Below, one piece after another: positions 60,996-64,000 of a stretch of DNA of 64,000 nt. The translations under genes were made by a program, and so were the position numbers. The stretch comes from Bradyrhizobium nivariense. GTDB taxonomy: Bacteria; Pseudomonadota; Alphaproteobacteria; Rhizobiales; Xanthobacteraceae. Below the pieces are notes generated by a model. It searched no databases, was not told the DNA's origin, and was given only the letters and a program-made list of their open reading frames with translations. The stretch spans positions 48,726 to 112,725 of the forward strand of contig NZ_JARVWW010000025.1 of the NCBI RefSeq assembly GCF_029846715.1, read 5' to 3'. The number at the start of each line of letters is the position of its first letter. Positions within the stretch are counted from its first letter, which is position 1.

Positions 60996-62348
60996 ATGGC
61001 CAGCGCCTTCTTCTCCGACCTGCTCACCACCATCTCCGAGCGCGGCCGCACGCTGCTTCGCCGCCGGGATTCTGCCGACACCAAGCAGGATGCCGACGGG
61101 CTGATCGAGCTTTGCGGCGCGCTGCTGTCGGGCCGGGGCGAAGCTTCGGGCACCGCCATGGCGCGTGAGGTGCTCGACATCTACCAGGAGTTGGATGCGA
61201 CAGGACGCCGCGCCTTCTTCGAAGCACTGGTGCGCGATTTCGGCCCGGATCGGGAACGCCTGTCCAAGGCGATCGAGACATGGCGTGCCAAGCCGGCCGA
61301 CGAGGATGCCAGCGCCCTGCACTTCGCCTCCGAGCCGCGCCGGCAGGAGCTGATCCGCCGCCTCAACCGCGCGCCCGGCGGCACCGGCGATCTCGTCAAC
61401 ATGCGCGCCGATCTGCTCGGCATGATGAACGGACACACCGATCTCGCCGCACTCGACCGCGACGTCTCGCATCTTCTCTCTTCGTGGTTCAACAGGGGGT
61501 TTCTCGTGCTGCGCAGGATCGACTGGTCGACCCCGGCCAACATCCTCGAAAAGATCATCCGCTATGAAGCCGTGCACGAGATCAGCGACTGGGATGATCT
61601 GCGCCGCCGCATCGATCCGGTCGACCGCCGCTGCTACGCCTTCTTCCATCCCGCGATGGTCGACGAGCCCCTGATCTTCGTCGAGGTGGCGCTGACCGAG
61701 ACGATCCCCGGCGCGATCGCGCCGCTGCTCGCGGTCGATCGCCCATCCGTCCCGATCGAGCGCGCCCGCACCGCCGTGTTCTATTCGATCTCCAACACCC
61801 AGCGCGGTCTCGGCGGCATCTCATTCGGCAGCTTCCTGATCAAGCAGGTGGTGGAGGAGCTGCGCCGCGAAACGCCGAAGCTCGACACTTTCGTGACGCT
61901 GTCGCCGGTGCCGGGCTTCATGCAATGGCTGAAGCAGGACAAGGACCTGCCGCTGTCGGACGAGGACCGCGAGGTGCTGAAGCGTCTCGACGATCCCAAA
62001 TGGTTCGAGAACCCCGAGACGACAGCGCTGCTGCGCGGCGTGATCGAACCGCTCGCGGCGCACTACTTCCTCAAGGCGCGCACGCCGAAAGGCAAGCTGA
62101 TCGACTCCGTCGCGCGCTTCCATCTCGGCAACGGCGCCCGCCTCGAGCGCATCAACTGGCTCGGCGACCTCTCGCCGAAGGGCGTGCGCGAGTCCGCCGG
62201 CGTGATGGTCAACTACCTCTACCGCCTCGACGACATCGAGAAGAACCACGAGGCCTATGCCAATGACGGCGAGGTCGTGGCCTCGAGCGCGGTGAAGAAG
62301 CTGCTGAGGGGCGAAGGACGGCGGCTGCTTGACATGCGGTTGTCGTAA
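60996..62348 (+). CDS. Malonyl-CoA decarboxylase
   Basis: 450 residues. Matches the MCD family along its length: an N-terminal helical domain, then RDVSHLLSSWFNRGFLVLRRIDWSTPA, the GNAT-like catalytic domain with FFHPAMVDEPLIFVEVALT, FYSISNTQRGLGGISFGSFLIKQV, FVTLSPVPGFMQWL, and near the end a His in AAHYFLKA followed by DPVARFHLGNGARLERINWLGDLS-type SVARFHLGNGA. It converts malonyl-CoA to acetyl-CoA and CO2. No malonate transporter or synthetase is adjacent. Confidence 0.95.
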   Translation: MASAFFSDLLTTISERGRTLLRRRDSADTKQDADGLIELCGALLSGRGEASGTAMAREVLDIYQELDATGRRAFFEALVRDFGPDRERLSKAIETWRAKPADEDASALHFASEPRRQELIRRLNRAPGGTGDLVNMRADLLGMMNGHTDLAALDRDVSHLLSSWFNRGFLVLRRIDWSTPANILEKIIRYEAVHEISDWDDLRRRIDPVDRRCYAFFHPAMVDEPLIFVEVALTETIPGAIAPLLAVDRPSVPIERARTAVFYSISNTQRGLGGISFGSFLIKQVVEELRRETPKLDTFVTLSPVPGFMQWLKQDKDLPLSDEDREVLKRLDDPKWFENPETTALLRGVIEPLAAHYFLKARTPKGKLIDSVARFHLGNGARLERINWLGDLSPKGVRESAGVMVNYLYRLDDIEKNHEAYANDGEVVASSAVKKLLRGEGRRLLDMRLS

Positions 62349-62387
62349 GAGGCGGCTGATTGAGTTGGTTCGTAGCCACAGTCTCGG

Positions 62388-62502
62388 TGTCGTCGCCCGG
62401 CTTGACCGGGCGATCCAGTATTCCAGAGGCCGCCGTTGAAGCGCTCGCTCTCGCCACATTCGCCACGGCGTACTGGATGCCCCGGTCAAGCCGGGGCATG
62501 AC
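62388..62502. repeat. Palindromic intergenic repeat, family A copy 3
   Basis: TGTCGTCGCCCGGCTTGACC ... GGTCAAGCCGGGGCATGACA, with GATCCAGTA/TACTGGATG internal arms. It lies between the convergent malonyl-CoA decarboxylase and tarD genes and may terminate both. Confidence 0.85.
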
Positions 62503-62540
62503 AGCGGAATGTGGCGCGGCCGTCGCGCTCTCAGCGCGGC

Positions 62541-63710
62541 TTACTCCGCCAGCGCCTTCATCTCCTTGTAGAGATCTGATTTGCCTTCGAAGCCGATGCC
62601 GGGAAGATCGGGCATGGTGATGTGGCCGTTCTCGACGCGGACGCCGTCGGGGAAGCCGCCGTAGGGCTGGAACAGGTCGGGATAGCTTTCGTTGCCGCCG
62701 AGGCCGAGGCCGGCGGCGATGTTGAGCGACATCTGGTGGCCGCCATGCGGGATGCAGCGGCTTGGCGACCAGCCGTGGGTCTTCAGGACCTCCAGCGTGC
62801 GCTGGTATTCGCACAGGCCGTACGACAGCGCGCAGTCGAATTGCAGCCAGTCGCGATCCGGGCGCATGCCGCCGTAGCGGATCAGATTGCGGGCGTCCTG
62901 ATGGCTGAACAGGTTCTCGCCCGTTGCCATCGGTCCCGGATAGAACTCGGCGAGCGCCGCCTGCAGCGCGTAGTCGAGGGGGTCGCCGACTTCCTCGTAC
63001 CAGAACAAGGGATAATCCCGCAGCATCTTGGCATAGGCGATCCCGGTCTCGAGATCGAAGCGGCCGTTGGCGTCGACGGCGAGCTGCGCGTCCTTGCCGA
63101 TCTCCTTCAGCACCGCCTCGATGCGGGTGCGGTCGTCCTCGATTGACGCGCCGCCGATCTTCATCTTCACGACGTTGTAGCCGCGATCGAGATAGCCGCG
63201 CATCTCGCCGCGCAGCATCGAGAGGTCCTTGCCCGGATAATAGTAGCCGCCGGCGGCGTAGACGAACACGCGCGGATTGGCTTTGACGCCATGACGCTCG
63301 GCGAGCAGGCGAAACAGCGGTTGGCCTGCGATCTTCGCCACCGCATCCCACACCGCCATGTCGATGGTGCCGACCGCGACGGAGCGCTCGCCATGACCGC
63401 CCGGCTTCTCGTTGGTCATCATCGCGCCCCAGACCTTGTCGGGGTCGAGATTGTCGCCGGCCGCGTCCAGCAGCGATTTCGGATCGGCCTCCAGGATGCG
63501 CGAGGCAAAGCGCTCGCGGATCAGGCCGCCTTGCCCGTAGCGGCCGTTGGAGTTGAAGCCGTAGCCGACGACGCGCTTGCCGTCGCGGACGACGTCGGTG
63601 ACGACGGCAACCAGGCTCGTCGTCATTTTGGTGAAATCGATATAGGCGTTGCGGATCGGCGAAGAGATCGGTTTTGTGATCTCGCGGACGTCGACGATGC
63701 GGACGGACAT
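62541..63710 (-). CDS. tarD: D(-)-tartrate dehydratase (enolase superfamily)
   Basis: 389 residues. The whole sequence reads like the structurally characterised Bradyrhizobium TarD. The catalytic K-x-K pair is at Lys182-Met-Lys184 (VKMKIGG), with the metal Asp in VDANGRFDLE (about 213), Glu in YEEVGDPLDY and in GENLFSHQDARN, and catalytic His in CIPHGGHQMSLN. It dehydrates D-tartrate to oxaloacetate with Mg2+. The gene sits at the edge of the window, so possible partner genes lie outside or are limited to the start at 63973. Confidence 0.96.
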   Translation of the reverse strand: MSVRIVDVREITKPISSPIRNAYIDFTKMTTSLVAVVTDVVRDGKRVVGYGFNSNGRYGQGGLIRERFASRILEADPKSLLDAAGDNLDPDKVWGAMMTNEKPGGHGERSVAVGTIDMAVWDAVAKIAGQPLFRLLAERHGVKANPRVFVYAAGGYYYPGKDLSMLRGEMRGYLDRGYNVVKMKIGGASIEDDRTRIEAVLKEIGKDAQLAVDANGRFDLETGIAYAKMLRDYPLFWYEEVGDPLDYALQAALAEFYPGPMATGENLFSHQDARNLIRYGGMRPDRDWLQFDCALSYGLCEYQRTLEVLKTHGWSPSRCIPHGGHQMSLNIAAGLGLGGNESYPDLFQPYGGFPDGVRVENGHITMPDLPGIGFEGKSDLYKEMKALAE

Positions 63711-63760
63711 GGGCTTGGCTTTCGGTGGTCAAGAGAAAGTTCGTCAGACTGTTTCCCCGT

Positions 63761-63893
63761 CAACCTGAGGTACGAGCCGTGGGGCGCATCGCGTCCCACG
63801 GAGAGCCTCGAAGGATGAACGGCCGAGATGCAGCCGGGCCGTCGCCCTTCGAGGCTCGCCGCAGAGGCGCGCACCTCAGAGGGTGTGATCTAT
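63761..63893. repeat. Palindromic intergenic repeat, family D copy 2
   Basis: GAGCCTCGAAGGATGAACGGCC pairs with GGGCCGTCGCCCTTCGAGGCTC, and CACCTCAGAGGGTG on the right faces AACCTGAGGTACG on the left. Same plan as 22001-22118. Confidence 0.75.
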
Positions 63894-63972
63894 TCGACGG
63901 CTCATCGAGCACTATAGCCGAAAGCCGTCGCAGTGTGATTCTCTGGCGATGGCGGATTCGCAGGAGACCACG

Positions 63973-64000
63973 ATGGCTAGCGATGAATTGTTCGGAGCAC
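63973..64000 (+). CDS. Start of a CDS, truncated by the window end
   Basis: ATG at 63973 preceded by CAGGAGACCACG, a good ribosome site. Only MASDELFGA is visible before the window ends. Divergent from tarD with a family D repeat between. Product cannot be named. Confidence 0.6.

Overview
The window is high-GC alphaproteobacterial chromosome, most likely Bradyrhizobium. The main reasons are a 389-residue enolase-superfamily protein that I recognise as the Bradyrhizobium D-tartrate dehydratase (TarD), a perfect Irr/ICE-type iron box next to bfr and bfd, an FlbD-like regulator end at the left edge, and many intergenic palindromic repeats of the kind common in bradyrhizobia. Assignments come from reading motifs and from memory of families; no database was searched.

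Layout. 1-6.3 kb: end of a sigma54-type regulator, a cytoplasmic collagen-like protein, small conserved proteins, a secreted alpha/beta hydrolase, a flavin-reductase-fold protein, the iron-storage pair bfr/bfd, and two tandem exported glycine-zipper paralogues. 6.3-14.2 kb: lytic transglycosylase downstream of ettA, a 2-hydroxyacid dehydrogenase, an epimerase-like protein, an L,D-transpeptidase-like protein and a membrane-anchored Ala/Pro-rich protein. 14.2-24 kb: two sulfurtransferases, a VWA protein with its MoxR ATPase, a repeat-dense 0.9 kb gap, an orphan Imm53-type immunity protein, a GMC oxidoreductase with a GNAT protein, and an SMP-30 lactonase. 24-33.2 kb: GST, PHA depolymerase (phaZ), a SAM-cyclase-AAA-helical repeat protein, a small membrane protein, a catalase-family peroxidase and an AraC regulator. 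The 4.7 kb between phaZ and the peroxidase lies between two copies of the phaZ 3' end.

33.4-42.2 kb is a coherent catabolic locus: a dipeptide/opine-type ABC importer (binding protein, two permeases, fused double ATPase), a DAO-type FAD oxidase and a GhrA-like glyoxylate/hydroxypyruvate reductase, all on the minus strand, with a divergent XRE-cupin regulator. 42.3-51.2 kb: hybrid histidine kinase, cupin, an exported protein of unknown function, a di-heme peroxidase with a His-rich secreted phosphoesterase, a beta-propeller protein and a solute-binding protein. 51.5-58.2 kb: RND efflux pump (adaptor and permease) convergent with a CPA2 antiporter carrying a USP-like tail. 58.7-64 kb: MFS transporter with divergent AraC regulator, malonyl-CoA decarboxylase, tarD, and the first codons of another gene.

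The most unusual signals are: a compact multi-stem, cloverleaf-like element at 18.66-18.79 kb; the duplicated phaZ 3' end; the ABC/DAO/GhrA locus; an exported protein with a possible lysozyme-like motif; a palindromic repeat that supplies the C-terminus of an AraC regulator; and gene ends that share overlapping CTAG stops or a common hairpin. No tRNA, rRNA, CRISPR array, integrase or insertion sequence was seen.
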